Of a stretch of DNA of 38,490 bases, positions 6,616-15,551 are shown in pieces (position 1 is the first letter of the stretch; every line of letters starts with the position of its first letter). The notes under the pieces are model-generated. The model was not told the DNA's origin. It saw only the letters and a list, made by a program, of their open reading frames with translations, and searched no databases. Source of the stretch: Oscillospiraceae bacterium. GTDB lineage: Bacteria > Bacillota > Clostridia > Oscillospirales > Acutalibacteraceae. The position numbers and the translations under genes were made by a program. The stretch spans positions 1-38,490 of the forward strand of contig CADAUV010000007.1 in the NCBI GenBank assembly GCA_902791235.1. The letters are read 5' to 3'.

Positions 6616-8069
6616 TGAAGTCAGTTATCATGCCTCTGTCAAAAGCACTGCGCGAGGGCAAGCTGTCCTCACAGGAGCTTACAAAGGAATATCTGAAAGA
6701 AATTGAAATGCGAAACGGTGAACTAAACGCCTTTATATCATTAACGCCTGAAAAGGCGCTTTTGCAGGCGGAAGGAGCGGACAGGCTTATTGCCGAAGGA
6801 AATGGCAGTATCTTAACAGGTATCCCGATGAGTCTGAAGGACAATATCTGCTCAAAGGGCGACCTTACTACCTGCGCTTCAAAAATTCTCGAGGGTTACC
6901 GCCCGATGTATAATGCGACGGCTTGGGATAAGCTTGAAAAACAGGGCGCGGTCCTTCTCGGCAAAACGAATATGGACGAGTTTGCAATGGGTTCCTCCTG
7001 CGAAACGGGCTGTTACGGCGCCGCCCGTAATCCGTGGAATATAAAAAAGACCGCAGGCGGCTCCTCGGGCGGAGGTGCGGCTGCAGTCAGCGCAGGGCTT
7101 TGCGCTTATTCCGTCGGCTCGGATACAGGCGGCTCGGTTCGTATGCCTGCGTCTTACTGCGGTATTGTAGGGCTTAAGCCGACCTACGGCACGGTTTCAC
7201 GCTACGGACTTGTTGCTTATGCTTCATCCCTTGACCAGATAGGAATTATGGCTGACTCGGTGAGCGATGCCGCCGCCGTTTTTGAAGCGATATGCGGCAG
7301 GGATAAGAATGATATGACAAGCGCAGATTATGCCTTCACCGCCGACAGTATATATACGACGGAGCTTAAAAGCCTTCGTATCGGCGTTATAAGTGAGGAG
7401 CTGCTTGCGGCTGACGCCGACGCTCAAAATGCCGTGAGGAGCGCTGCAAAAGCATTTGCCGATTACGGCTGTGCGGTTGATGAGGTGAGTATACCCGAGC
7501 TTTCGCAGATGCTTTCCGTTTATTATATAATAGCCTGCGCTGAAGCTTCATCAAATCTCGGGCGATATGACGGTATTCGTTACGGCAGAAGAGCAAAGAA
7601 CTGCGGCACTGCGGATGAGCTTATCATAAAATCACGCAGCGAGGGCTTCGGCGACGAGGTTAAGCGCAGAATTATGCTCGGCACCTATGTTTTGTCGCAG
7701 GGCTATTACGACAGATATTATAAAAAGGCTTGTGCGCTCAGAGCGTCGCTTATCGGCGCCTTTGATAAGGTGTTTGAAAAATATGATGTGCTTCTTGCGC
7801 CAAGTACGGTAAGCACAGCCTTTGACCTCGGAGGTAATCTGGCTCCTGCCGAGCGCTACCGCAGTGATATTACAAGCGTTCCCGTCAATATAACGGGCGT
7901 GCCTGCGCTTAGCGTACCCGTCTGCCTTAACGGCGAAGCTCTGCCCTTGGGAGTTCAGCTTATCGGAAGGCGTTTTGATGAAAAAACCATACTTTCCGCA
8001 GGCCTTTTTGCAGAGGAGAATATAAGCGAAATACCCGAGAGAAAAGGGGGTGTAAGCCTTGAGCTATGA
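6615..8069 (+). CDS. gatA: Asp/Glu-tRNA(Asn/Gln) amidotransferase subunit A
   Basis: About 484 residues, full length for GatA, the amidase that releases ammonia from glutamine for the GatB kinase site. The amidase-signature Ser/cis-Ser/Lys triad is visible: Lys in MSLKDNIC (near residue 75), cis-Ser in the GGSSGGGAAAV segment (near 150) and the nucleophile in GSDTGGSVRMPAS (near 174). Two ATGs occur (6612 and 6615). With AAAGGAGG at 6601-6608 the second gives better spacing and a TGATG overlap with gatC. The end overlaps gatB by 11 nt. Confidence 0.97.
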   Translation: MKSVIMPLSKALREGKLSSQELTKEYLKEIEMRNGELNAFISLTPEKALLQAEGADRLIAEGNGSILTGIPMSLKDNICSKGDLTTCASKILEGYRPMYNATAWDKLEKQGAVLLGKTNMDEFAMGSSCETGCYGAARNPWNIKKTAGGSSGGGAAAVSAGLCAYSVGSDTGGSVRMPASYCGIVGLKPTYGTVSRYGLVAYASSLDQIGIMADSVSDAAAVFEAICGRDKNDMTSADYAFTADSIYTTELKSLRIGVISEELLAADADAQNAVRSAAKAFADYGCAVDEVSIPELSQMLSVYYIIACAEASSNLGRYDGIRYGRRAKNCGTADELIIKSRSEGFGDEVKRRIMLGTYVLSQGYYDRYYKKACALRASLIGAFDKVFEKYDVLLAPSTVSTAFDLGGNLAPAERYRSDITSVPVNITGVPALSVPVCLNGEALPLGVQLIGRRFDEKTILSAGLFAEENISEIPERKGGVSLEL

Positions 8070-9483
8070 GCTTGTGTGCGGCATTGAATGTCATGTGGAG
8101 CTTCTTACCGGGAGTAAGATTTTTTGCTCCTGCAAAACCTCCTTCAATTCAGAGCCGAATACTCAGTGCTGTCCCGTCTGTACAGGTCAGCCGGGTGCGC
8201 TTCCCGTCTTAAACCGTGAAGCGGTGCGCCTCGCAATTCGCGCGGGGCTTGCGCTTAACTGTAAGATAAATACCTCCTCCCATATGGACAGGAAGAATTA
8301 TTTTTACCCCGATTTACCAAAGGCGTATCAGATTTCTCAGCTTGACGAGCCTCTCTGCACGGACGGCTATATCAAGCTTGATTCGGGTAAAAATATCCGC
8401 ATTGAGCGAATTCATATCGAGGAGGACGCAGGTAAGCTTGTCCACGAAAACGGCTATACCTATATTGATTATAACAGGGCAGGGGTGCCGCTTATCGAGA
8501 TTGTGTCAAAGCCCGATATAACCACGCCCGAGGAGGCTAAGGAGTACGGCGAAAAACTGAGGCTTATTATGAAGAGCGCAGGAATTTCCGACTGTAAGAT
8601 GCAGGAGGGCTCGGTGCGCTTTGATGTGAATTTGTCCCTTCATAAAGCTGAAGAGCCCTTGGGAACAAGGACCGAGATAAAGAATATCGGCTCGCTTTCA
8701 AATATTGTTAAGGCTATGAGAGCCGAAGCGAAAAGGCAGGAGAAAATTCTTGAAAGCGGCGGCAGCGTAAAGCAGTGTACAATGAGATATGACGAGGCAA
8801 ACGACTGCGTTTATATCCTGAGAGTCAAGGAAAACTCGGACGACTACCGCTTTTTCCCCGAGCCCGACATTCCCTTCTTTGAGATAAGTGAGGCTGAGCT
8901 TGAGGAAATAAAGAAGGAGATGCCCGAGCTTCCCGATAAAAGACTTGAGCGCTACATAAAGAAGCTCCTTCTCCCAAAGAATAAAGCGGAGCTTCTTATA
9001 AAATACAGCGGCGCCTGTGCGTATTTTGACAGCGCAGTAGCGCAGCAGGGTGCTGACGCAAATAATGCTTTGAATCTGATTTTGAGCGTTGTTTTTGCAC
9101 AGCTCAGGACCGATTCTGATAAGGAGAGCTTTAACATACCCCTTAAAGCTGAGGAGTTTGCAAAGCTCGTGAGGCTTAATGACGAGCGCAAGCTTACCGC
9201 AAGTAAGACAAAGGATACGCTTATTAAGCTGATAACGGATGGCGGTGCGCTTTCGGATTATATAACCGATAAGGACCTTGCCGCTATGAGCGACGGCGAG
9301 CTTTTGGCTCTGTGTGAGAAGGCAGTCGGGGAAAATCCTCGTGCGGTAAGCGATATTCTCAGCGGCAAGGATAAGGCTAAAAATGTTTTAATAGGCTCTG
9401 TTATGAGGCTTTCAAAGGGCAGAGCGGATGTGAAAGCAGCCAAAAAAATCCTTGCTGAAATTCTTGCGAAAAAAGCCGAATAA
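8059..9483 (+). CDS. gatB: Asp/Glu-tRNA(Asn/Gln) amidotransferase subunit B
   Basis: 474 residues, the usual length. GatB phosphorylates the Glu or Asp on misacylated tRNA and transfers ammonia from GatA. Signatures include GIECHVEL at the start, the Cys pairs of the zinc site (CSCK and CCPVCTGQPG), HMDRKNYFYPDLPKAYQISQ, and the C-terminal helical YqeY-like domain that contacts tRNA. It starts with TTG at 8059, preceded by GGGGGTG, inside the last codons of gatA. A later ATG would lose the conserved YELVCGIECH start. Confidence 0.97.
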   Translation: MSYELVCGIECHVELLTGSKIFCSCKTSFNSEPNTQCCPVCTGQPGALPVLNREAVRLAIRAGLALNCKINTSSHMDRKNYFYPDLPKAYQISQLDEPLCTDGYIKLDSGKNIRIERIHIEEDAGKLVHENGYTYIDYNRAGVPLIEIVSKPDITTPEEAKEYGEKLRLIMKSAGISDCKMQEGSVRFDVNLSLHKAEEPLGTRTEIKNIGSLSNIVKAMRAEAKRQEKILESGGSVKQCTMRYDEANDCVYILRVKENSDDYRFFPEPDIPFFEISEAELEEIKKEMPELPDKRLERYIKKLLLPKNKAELLIKYSGACAYFDSAVAQQGADANNALNLILSVVFAQLRTDSDKESFNIPLKAEEFAKLVRLNDERKLTASKTKDTLIKLITDGGALSDYITDKDLAAMSDGELLALCEKAVGENPRAVSDILSGKDKAKNVLIGSVMRLSKGRADVKAAKKILAEILAKKAE

Positions 9484-9509
9484 TAATTTTATAAATATAT
9501 GAAAAGTTG

Positions 9510-9538
9510 TTGAAAAACGCTATTACTTGTGCTATTAT
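9510..9538 (+). promoter_or_regulatory. Promoter for the 9569 glycosidase
   Basis: TTGAAA (9510-9515), a 17-bp spacer and TATTAT (9533-9538). The leader to ATG 9569 is about 24 nt and carries GTGGGGTG as ribosome site. Confidence 0.6.
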
Positions 9539-9568
9539 TATCACGAATTTTTTGCCGTGGGGTGCGCT

Positions 9569-11212
9569 ATGGATTACAGATTTAACATTCAGTATGAAAC
9601 CGAAAAGCAGTCTAAGTATACAACGGATACGGACAACGAGGATTTCACTCTTGAACTCAGGGAGGAGGACGGCGTCCTTCATCTTATGCTCAACCCTAAA
9701 AGGGCAGTGAGCTTTACAACCTTTCAGATGTATTTCCCTCAGCAGTATGACAGCACGGATAAGCTTTTTACAAACGGTTATCAGAGCTGGACTGTTACCA
9801 AGGAGTACTCACCCGATGATAAGATGGATGAGTTTAATCCGCGTATCCTCGGTATGCAGAAAAAGAATTTTAATGTCATAGGTATTTTCGGTTCGGGCGA
9901 CCTTCTTTTCCACAGGTATCCCGAGGAGAACGGCGTGTTTTACGGCTACTCCTATGCCTATATCCGTAAGGGCGGAAGGATAACTCTTTTCGCTTCTCTT
10001 ACCGAGCGCGTCGGCTACACCATTATTACCTTTGACACGAATGAAAAAATCGTATCCTTTGAAAAGGATTTGGAGGGCGTAACCTTTACTGAGCCTGTCG
10101 AGCTTCTCACGCTTGCCGTTATTAACGACGAGTATGAGAGTGCCTTTGATAAGTATTTTGAGCTTATGAACATTCCTGAGCCGAGAGTTAAAAGGGCAAG
10201 CGGCTACACCACATGGTATAACTATTATACAAAGGTTACCGAGGATATCGTTTACAGGGATTTGGAGGCTATCTCCAAGCTTGAGCATAAGATTGATTTC
10301 TTTCAGGTGGACGACGGTTACGAGAGGGCTGTCGGCGACTGGCTTCTTTATGATAAAAAGAAATTCCCTAACGGTATGAAGCGCCCCGTTGATATGATTC
10401 ATAAAAACGGTATGCAGGCAGGTATCTGGCTTGCGCCTTTTGCCGTAACTCCCAAGTCGTATATATACAAGGAGCATAAGGACTGGATTGTGTGTAACGA
10501 CAGGGGACGCCGCCGTATAACCTCGCATAACTGGGGCGGCTTTTACACGCTCGATATTTATAACGAAGAGGTGCGCGAGTATCTCCGTAAGGTCTTTGAC
10601 ACCGTTTTCAACGAGTGGGGATATGATATGGTTAAACTCGATTTCCTTTATTCCTGCTGTCTGATTCCTATTCACGGCAAGAGCAGGGGCGAGATTATGT
10701 GCGACGCTATGGACTTTCTCCGCGAGTGCTGCGGCGACAAGCTCATTCTCGGCTGCGGCGTACCGCTTGCGCCTGCCTTCGGTAAGGTTGATTATTGCAG
10801 AATAGGCGCGGATATGGGGCTTTGCTGGGAGAACAAGGCATATGCAAGAGAGGATATCTCAACTCAGCATACCCTCACAAATACAATGTTCAGGCGCCAC
10901 CTTGACGGCAGGGCATGGCTTAATGACCCCGATGTGTTCCTTCTTCGCGACGGCAATATTCAGATGCCGCTTGAAAAAAGAGAAATTATAGCGAAAATCA
11001 ACAGCCTTTTCGGTAATCTCCTCTTTGTTTCCGACGATGTTTCAACATATACGGAAAGACAGATGCAGATTTTCCTTGAAACCGTCGAGAGAAGCAAGGC
11101 GGTAATCAAGAGCGTTGATATGGATAAGAGCAAGAATGTTCTTATAAAATACACTCTTGACGGCAGGGACGAGGAGTACGGCTTCAACATTAAATCGGGC
11201 AATTTGGTTTAA
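9569..11212 (+). CDS. GH36-type alpha-galactosidase-like glycoside hydrolase
   Basis: 547 residues without a signal peptide, so cytoplasmic. An N-terminal beta-sandwich (about 1-200) precedes a TIM barrel with clan GH-D hallmarks: FFQVDDGYE, GIWLAPF, MVKLDF (Asp358, predicted nucleophile) and CRIGADM (Asp415, predicted acid/base). Retaining alpha-galactosidases of GH36 use these two aspartates. It is shorter than the usual GH36 enzymes of about 720 residues, so its substrate could be another alpha-galactoside or alpha-GalNAc residue. ATG 9569 is preferred over an in-frame start upstream, which would fall in the promoter. It appears to be a single-gene unit between gatB and thrH. Confidence 0.8.
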   Translation: MDYRFNIQYETEKQSKYTTDTDNEDFTLELREEDGVLHLMLNPKRAVSFTTFQMYFPQQYDSTDKLFTNGYQSWTVTKEYSPDDKMDEFNPRILGMQKKNFNVIGIFGSGDLLFHRYPEENGVFYGYSYAYIRKGGRITLFASLTERVGYTIITFDTNEKIVSFEKDLEGVTFTEPVELLTLAVINDEYESAFDKYFELMNIPEPRVKRASGYTTWYNYYTKVTEDIVYRDLEAISKLEHKIDFFQVDDGYERAVGDWLLYDKKKFPNGMKRPVDMIHKNGMQAGIWLAPFAVTPKSYIYKEHKDWIVCNDRGRRRITSHNWGGFYTLDIYNEEVREYLRKVFDTVFNEWGYDMVKLDFLYSCCLIPIHGKSRGEIMCDAMDFLRECCGDKLILGCGVPLAPAFGKVDYCRIGADMGLCWENKAYAREDISTQHTLTNTMFRRHLDGRAWLNDPDVFLLRDGNIQMPLEKREIIAKINSLFGNLLFVSDDVSTYTERQMQIFLETVERSKAVIKSVDMDKSKNVLIKYTLDGRDEEYGFNIKSGNLV

Positions 11213-11228
11213 CGCCGTATGTACTGCC

Positions 11229-11257
11229 TTGAAATTAAAAAAACGCTGTGTTATAAT
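11229..11257 (+). promoter_or_regulatory. Promoter of thrH
   Basis: TTGAAA (11229-11234), a 17-bp spacer and a perfect TATAAT (11252-11257). GGAGGAG follows before ATG 11289. Confidence 0.75.
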
Positions 11258-11288
11258 TGTTCAGTAATATAATTATGGAGGAGAAATT

Positions 11289-11888
11289 ATGCATATTGTA
11301 TGTCTTGACTTAGAGGGTGTGCTTGTACCTGAGATATGGATTGCTTTCGCTGAGGAAAGCGGCATCCCCGAGCTTAAACTCACAACAAGGGATGAGCCCG
11401 ATTACGATAAGCTTATGAATTACAGGCTCAGGATACTTAAAGAGCATGGACTCGGTCTGAAGGAAATTCAGGATACTATTAAGAAAATTGAGCCTATGGA
11501 GGGCGCAAGGGAATTCCTCGATGAGCTTCGCAAGCTCGGTCAGGTAATCATAATCAGCGATACCTTCACTCAGTTCGCGGCGCCTCTTATGGCTAAGCTC
11601 GGTTATCCTACAATCTTTTGTAACGAGCTTGTTGTTGCCGATAACGGCGAGGTTACAGGCTTCAAAATGAGATGTGAAAAGAGCAAGCTTACAACTGTAA
11701 GAGCGCTTCAGTCAATCGGTTTTGAAACCATTGCAAGCGGCGACAGCTTTAACGACCTTGCAATGATTCAGGCGAGTAAGGCGGGCTTCCTCTTCCGTTC
11801 AACAGAGCAGATTAAAAAGGATTATCCCGAGCTTCCCGCTTATGAAACATACAGCGATTTGCTTGAGGCAATTAAAAAAGCAATCTGA
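11289..11888 (+). CDS. thrH: ThrH-type phosphoserine phosphatase / homoserine phosphotransferase
   Basis: 199 residues, close to the roughly 205 of Pseudomonas ThrH. This HAD-superfamily enzyme dephosphorylates phosphoserine and can pass the phosphate to homoserine. Motif I reads CLDLEGVLVPEIWIAF with Asp7 as nucleophile; the second acid is Glu9 rather than Asp, as in known ThrH proteins. Motif II is IISDTFTQF, and motif IV is GDSFNDLAM. GGAGGAG before ATG 11289 supports the start. It has its own promoter and a strong terminator, so it is a single-gene unit, possibly supplying serine in the absence of an ordinary SerB. The in vivo substrate is an inference from the family. Confidence 0.88.
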   Translation: MHIVCLDLEGVLVPEIWIAFAEESGIPELKLTTRDEPDYDKLMNYRLRILKEHGLGLKEIQDTIKKIEPMEGAREFLDELRKLGQVIIISDTFTQFAAPLMAKLGYPTIFCNELVVADNGEVTGFKMRCEKSKLTTVRALQSIGFETIASGDSFNDLAMIQASKAGFLFRSTEQIKKDYPELPAYETYSDLLEAIKKAI

Positions 11889-11889
11889 T

Positions 11890-11930
11890 AAAAGCGTTCA
11901 CTAAGAAACACTTTAGTGAACGCTTTTTTA
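11890..11930 (+). terminator. Terminator of thrH
   Basis: The perfect 14-bp arms AAAAGCGTTCACTA (11890-11903) and TAGTGAACGCTTTT (11914-11927) are followed by a T tract. Confidence 0.92.
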
Positions 11931-11960
11931 TTTTCCGCTATTCATTTAATCCCTCGGTTA

Positions 11961-11988
11961 TTGACATTTATTATAATATGATTATAAT
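11961..11988 (+). promoter_or_regulatory. Promoter of tagD
   Basis: A consensus TTGACA (11961-11966) and TATAAT (11983-11988) with a 16-bp spacer. A second TATAAT-like block at 11972-11977 is too close to the -35 to be used. Confidence 0.75.
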
Positions 11989-12008
11989 AAGAAGCAGAGG
12001 TGAGAATT

Positions 12009-12443
12009 ATGAAAAGAATTTTGACTTACGGAACATTTGACCTTCTTCATTACGGCCATATCAGACTTCTTCAAAGAGCGAAGGCTATGGGCGATTATCT
12101 TGTTGTTGCGCTTTCAACCGATGAGTTTAACGCAGGCAAGGGCAAGAAGGCTTACCATACCTATGAAACAAGAAAAAAGATGCTTGAGGCTATCAGGTAT
12201 GTTGACCTTGTAATTCCCGAGAACTGCTGGGAACAGAAAATTGACGATGTTAAGGAATACCACATTGATACCGTTGTAATGGGCGGCGACTGGGCAGGCA
12301 GCGATAAGTTTGACTATCTTAAAGATTACTGCGAGCTTGTTTTCCTTGACAGGACGCCCGGCGTTTCAACCTCAATGATAAAAAAGGACTTAGGTCTTAA
12401 AGAAGCAGTGGGTGGCGTTGACCAGCTCCCTGACGAGAAATAA
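12009..12443 (+). CDS. tagD: Glycerol-3-phosphate cytidylyltransferase (TagD-like)
   Basis: 144 residues. The enzyme makes CDP-glycerol from CTP and glycerol-3-phosphate for teichoic-acid-type polymers. Nucleotidyltransferase motifs are clear: LTYGTFDLLHYGH with the HxGH site (HYGH), and RTPGVSTSMI, matching the RTxGISTT signature. TagD of Bacillus is about 130 residues; here about 14 extra residues (ending DQLPDEK) follow. AGAGGTGAG precedes ATG 12009, which gives the usual MKRILTYGTFD start. No other teichoic-acid genes are adjacent, so related nucleotidyltransferases for other CDP-alditols remain possible. Confidence 0.9.
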   Translation: MKRILTYGTFDLLHYGHIRLLQRAKAMGDYLVVALSTDEFNAGKGKKAYHTYETRKKMLEAIRYVDLVIPENCWEQKIDDVKEYHIDTVVMGGDWAGSDKFDYLKDYCELVFLDRTPGVSTSMIKKDLGLKEAVGGVDQLPDEK

Positions 12444-12458
12444 TACAGCTTTACTTCG

Positions 12459-12490
12459 GATACCGCACAGGCGATGTGCGGTATCTTTTT
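12459..12490 (+). terminator. Terminator of tagD
   Basis: GATACCGCACA (12459-12469) pairs with TGTGCGGTATC (12475-12485) around GGCGA and is followed by TTTTTT. Confidence 0.92.
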
Positions 12491-12593
12491 TGTTACATTT
12501 TTGCTTAATTTGTTTCACGGTTTTTGTAATTATTTTTTGTCGTTTTTAAGCGCAAAACAGCATAAAAAGGGCGTGAAACATCCTTTTGTGAAA

Positions 12594-12609
12594 AATCTAT
12601 ATATTCAAG
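12594..12609 (+). promoter_or_regulatory. NrdR-like box 1 (degenerate)
   Basis: The core CTATATATTC (12597-12606) matches the NrdR consensus core CWATATATWG at nine of ten positions. It lies 41 bp, about four helical turns, upstream of box 2 in the 12444-12776 gap before nrdD. Confidence 0.5.
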
Positions 12610-12634
12610 TATTTTTACCCATTTTATAAAAAAA

Positions 12635-12650
12635 CTACAATATATTGTGC
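12635..12650 (+). promoter_or_regulatory. NrdR-like box 2
   Basis: CTACAATATATTGTGC contains a perfect CAATATATTG core (12638-12647), matching the box bound by NrdR, the ATP-cone repressor of ribonucleotide reductase genes. It ends 18 bp before the nrdD -35 hexamer. No nrdR gene is in the window. Confidence 0.75.
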
Positions 12651-12668
12651 TTTTTTGAAAATTTAGTA

Positions 12669-12697
12669 TTGACATTCCCTTTCTTATTTGCTATTAT
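12669..12697 (+). promoter_or_regulatory. Promoter of the nrdDG operon
   Basis: TTGACA (12669-12674), a 17-bp spacer and TATTAT (12692-12697). The leader is about 70 nt and ends in GAAAGGGAAA before ATG 12777. Confidence 0.8.
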
Positions 12698-12776
12698 CTA
12701 TATAGTGCCTCAAAGCGCTGTAATAATTTTGTAATATTTAATGATATATAGTAACAAATGAAGAAAGGGAAAAATC

Positions 12777-14975
12777 ATGAAGATTATTAAGAGAAACGGT
12801 TCGGAAGTCGATTTTGACATAAATAAAATTTATGTCGCAGTATCGAAGGCTAATGCTGCCTGCAAGAAGGAGGAGCTTACGCCGAGTCAGATTCAGGAAA
12901 TTGCGGAGTATGTTGAGTTCAAGCTCTCAAAGGCGAGCAGAGCTTTAAGCGTAGAGGAAATTCAGGATATTGTAGAGAATCAGATTATGGCGCAGGGCGC
13001 ATTTGATGTTGCAAGGCTCTATGTAAAGTACCGCTATAACCGTTCTCTTATCCGTAAGGCTAATACAACCGATAACCAGATTTTATCTCTTATCGAGTGT
13101 AATAATGAAGAGGTTAAGCAGGAGAATTCAAATAAGAATCCTACCGTAAATTCAGTACAGCGCGATTATATGGCAGGCGAGGTGTCAAAGGATATCACCA
13201 AGAGAATTCTTCTTCCTCAGGATATTGTTGACGCGCACGAGCAGGGCATTATCCATTTCCACGACGCGGACTATTTTGCACAGCATATGCACAACTGCGA
13301 CCTCGTAAATCTTGAGGATATGCTTCAAAACGGTACTGTTATTTCGGAAACTATGATTGAAAAGCCGCACAGCTTCTCAACCGCCTGCAATATCGCTACA
13401 CAGATTATTGCACAGGTTGCTTCAAATCAGTACGGCGGACAGTCAATCTCGCTTGCTCATCTTGCGCCCTTCGTGCAGATTAGCCGTGAGAAAATCAGGA
13501 AGGAAGTTATCGCTGAGTCCGACGAGCTTGGTCTTGCAATGACCGAGGAGCAGGTTTCGGCGCTCACTGAAAAGAGGCTTCGCGACGAGGTTTCAAGGGG
13601 CGTACAGACAATTCAGTATCAGGTTGTAACTCTCCTTACAACGAACGGACAGGCTCCTTTCGTAACAGTATATATGTATCTTAACGAGGCTAAGAACGAG
13701 CAGGAGAAGGCTGACCTTGCGCTCATTATTGAGGAGACCCTCAAGCAGAGAATCAAGGGTGTTAAGAATGAGAACGGCGTGTGGATTACGCCTGCTTTCC
13801 CGAAGCTCATTTATGTTCTCGAGGAGGACAATATAACAGAGGGCTCGCAGTATATGTACCTTACAGAGCTTGCGGCAAAATGTACTGCAAAGCGTATGGT
13901 ACCCGACTATATCAGCGAGAAGATTATGCTTGAGCTCAAGGGCGATGTATACACCTGTATGGGCTGCCGCTCCTTCCTCACACCCGACCGCTTCACGGAT
14001 AACGGTGTCGGCAATATTGCAAATGCAAAGAATTACGAGCCCGGTAAGCATAAGTATTACGGCAGATTCAATCAGGGCGTTGTTACCCTTAACCTTGTTG
14101 ATATAGCTTGCTCATCAGGCGGAGATATGAATAAGTTCTGGAAGATTTTTGACGAGCGTCTTGACCTTTGCCACAGGGCTCTTCAGTGCCGTCATGAAAG
14201 ACTCAAGGGTACGCTTTCGGACGCGGCTCCTATTCTCTGGCAGCACGGCGCGCTCGCAAGACTCAAGAAGGGCGAGCCGATTGACAGACTCCTCTTTGAC
14301 GGCTATTCAACCATCAGCTTAGGCTATGCAGGTCTTTATGAGTGTACCAAGTATATGACGGGTAAATCACATACCGACGAGGAGGGCAAGCCCTTTGCGC
14401 TTTCGGTAATGAGATATATGAACGACGCATGCGCAAGATGGAAGAAGGACGAGAATATCGACTATTCTATCTACGGTACTCCGCTTGAGTCAACGACCTA
14501 TAAGTTTGCCAAGTGCCTTCAGAAGCGCTTTGGCAAGATTGAGGGCGTAACCGATAAGAACTATATCACAAATTCTTATCATGTTCATGTTACGGAGGAG
14601 ATTGACGCATTCACAAAGCTCAAGTTTGAATCGGAATTTCAGGCTCTTTCACCGGGCGGCGCTATCTCTTATGTAGAGGTGCCGAATATGCAGAACAATA
14701 TTCCTGCAGTCCTTCAGGTAATGAGATTTATCTATGATAACATTATGTATGCAGAGCTCAATACCAAGAGCGACTACTGTCAGGTATGCGGTTTTGACGG
14801 TGAGATTCAGGTAGTTGAAAACGAGCACGGCAAGCTTATCTGGCGCTGCCCCAAGTGCGGTAACGAGGACCAGGATAAGATGAATGTCGCACGCCGTACC
14901 TGCGGCTATATCGGCACTCAGTTCTGGAATCAGGGCAGAACTCAGGAAATTAAAGAAAGAGTATTACACTTATAA
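12777..14975 (+). CDS. nrdD: Anaerobic ribonucleoside-triphosphate reductase (class III)
   Basis: 732 residues. This glycyl-radical enzyme makes deoxyribonucleotides in the absence of oxygen. An N-terminal ATP-cone (about 1-95, starting KIIKRNGSEVDFDINKIY) allows allosteric control by ATP/dATP. The catalytic barrel follows. The C-terminus has a zinc site CQVCG...CPKCG (about 672-698) and the radical motif RRTCGYIG with Gly710 as the predicted radical site. It is controlled by two NrdR-like boxes and a strong promoter. nrdG follows 49 bp downstream across a short GC-rich hairpin. The protein appears intact. Confidence 0.97.
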   Translation: MKIIKRNGSEVDFDINKIYVAVSKANAACKKEELTPSQIQEIAEYVEFKLSKASRALSVEEIQDIVENQIMAQGAFDVARLYVKYRYNRSLIRKANTTDNQILSLIECNNEEVKQENSNKNPTVNSVQRDYMAGEVSKDITKRILLPQDIVDAHEQGIIHFHDADYFAQHMHNCDLVNLEDMLQNGTVISETMIEKPHSFSTACNIATQIIAQVASNQYGGQSISLAHLAPFVQISREKIRKEVIAESDELGLAMTEEQVSALTEKRLRDEVSRGVQTIQYQVVTLLTTNGQAPFVTVYMYLNEAKNEQEKADLALIIEETLKQRIKGVKNENGVWITPAFPKLIYVLEEDNITEGSQYMYLTELAAKCTAKRMVPDYISEKIMLELKGDVYTCMGCRSFLTPDRFTDNGVGNIANAKNYEPGKHKYYGRFNQGVVTLNLVDIACSSGGDMNKFWKIFDERLDLCHRALQCRHERLKGTLSDAAPILWQHGALARLKKGEPIDRLLFDGYSTISLGYAGLYECTKYMTGKSHTDEEGKPFALSVMRYMNDACARWKKDENIDYSIYGTPLESTTYKFAKCLQKRFGKIEGVTDKNYITNSYHVHVTEEIDAFTKLKFESEFQALSPGGAISYVEVPNMQNNIPAVLQVMRFIYDNIMYAELNTKSDYCQVCGFDGEIQVVENEHGKLIWRCPKCGNEDQDKMNVARRTCGYIGTQFWNQGRTQEIKERVLHL

Positions 14976-14981
14976 TATCAA

Positions 14982-15004
14982 AGGGAGGGCGTTTTGTCCT
15001 CCCT
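14982..15004 (+). other. Intercistronic hairpin between nrdD and nrdG
   Basis: AGGGAGG (14982-14988) pairs with CCTCCCT (14998-15004). There is no T tract after it, so it is more likely an RNA stability or processing element, or a weak attenuator that lowers nrdG relative to nrdD. Confidence 0.45.
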
Positions 15005-15024
15005 GTGTTACATATGGAGTTATT

Positions 15025-15549
15025 ATGAATTACGGAGAAATAAAAACAAATGATATTGCAAACGGTGAGGGCGTGCGCACATCGCTTTTCGTGTCGGGCT
15101 GCCGTCATCATTGTAAAAACTGTTTTAACGAGGCGACATGGGATTTCGGCTTCGGCGAGCCGTTTACCGAAGAAACCATGCAGAAAATCTTTAAAAGTGT
15201 TGAGCCTCACTGGATTAACGGACTGTCGCTTCTCGGCGGCGAGCCGTTTGAGCCCGAGAATCAGAAGGTGCTTCTGCCGTTTCTGATTATGTTTAAGGAG
15301 CGCTTCCCCGATAAAGACATCTGGTGCTACACAGGCTTTACCATCGAGGAAATTCTCGGTAAGTGGAAATCGAGGGCTGACACACCGATTGCAAAGGAAA
15401 TGCTTTCACTTATTGATGTGCTTGTCGACGGAAAATTCATTGAGGAGCAAAAGGACATCACGCTTGTTTTCAGAGGCTCTGCAAATCAGCGTATAATTGA
15501 TGTCAGGAAAACACTTGAGCAGGATGACCTCGTGCTTTATCAGGTATAA
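15025..15549 (+). CDS. nrdG: Anaerobic ribonucleotide reductase activating protein
   Basis: 174 residues. This radical-SAM activase uses a 4Fe-4S cluster and S-adenosylmethionine to put the glycyl radical on NrdD. The cluster motif is visible as CRHHCKNC (CxxxCxxC) near residues 26-33, with GEGVRTSLFVSGC before it and the SAM-binding LLGGEPFEPEN near residue 70. ATG 15025 gives the usual MNYGEIKTND start and has GGAG 8 nt before it. Longer upstream extensions would overlap the hairpin and the nrdD end. The next gene begins 2 bp after its stop codon. Confidence 0.95.
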   Translation: MNYGEIKTNDIANGEGVRTSLFVSGCRHHCKNCFNEATWDFGFGEPFTEETMQKIFKSVEPHWINGLSLLGGEPFEPENQKVLLPFLIMFKERFPDKDIWCYTGFTIEEILGKWKSRADTPIAKEMLSLIDVLVDGKFIEEQKDITLVFRGSANQRIIDVRKTLEQDDLVLYQV

Positions 15550-15551
15550 CT

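Noticed and set aside
9809-10675. Long minus-strand frame within the 9569 glycosidase gene
   Set aside because: It is antisense to a complete GH36-like gene, has no family features and no ribosome site; similar antisense frames elsewhere in GC-richer genes were dismissed for the same reason.
14976-15024. Hairpin after nrdD as a true terminator
   Set aside because: The stem is GC-rich but has no T tract, and nrdG must be expressed with nrdD; kept only as an intercistronic hairpin.
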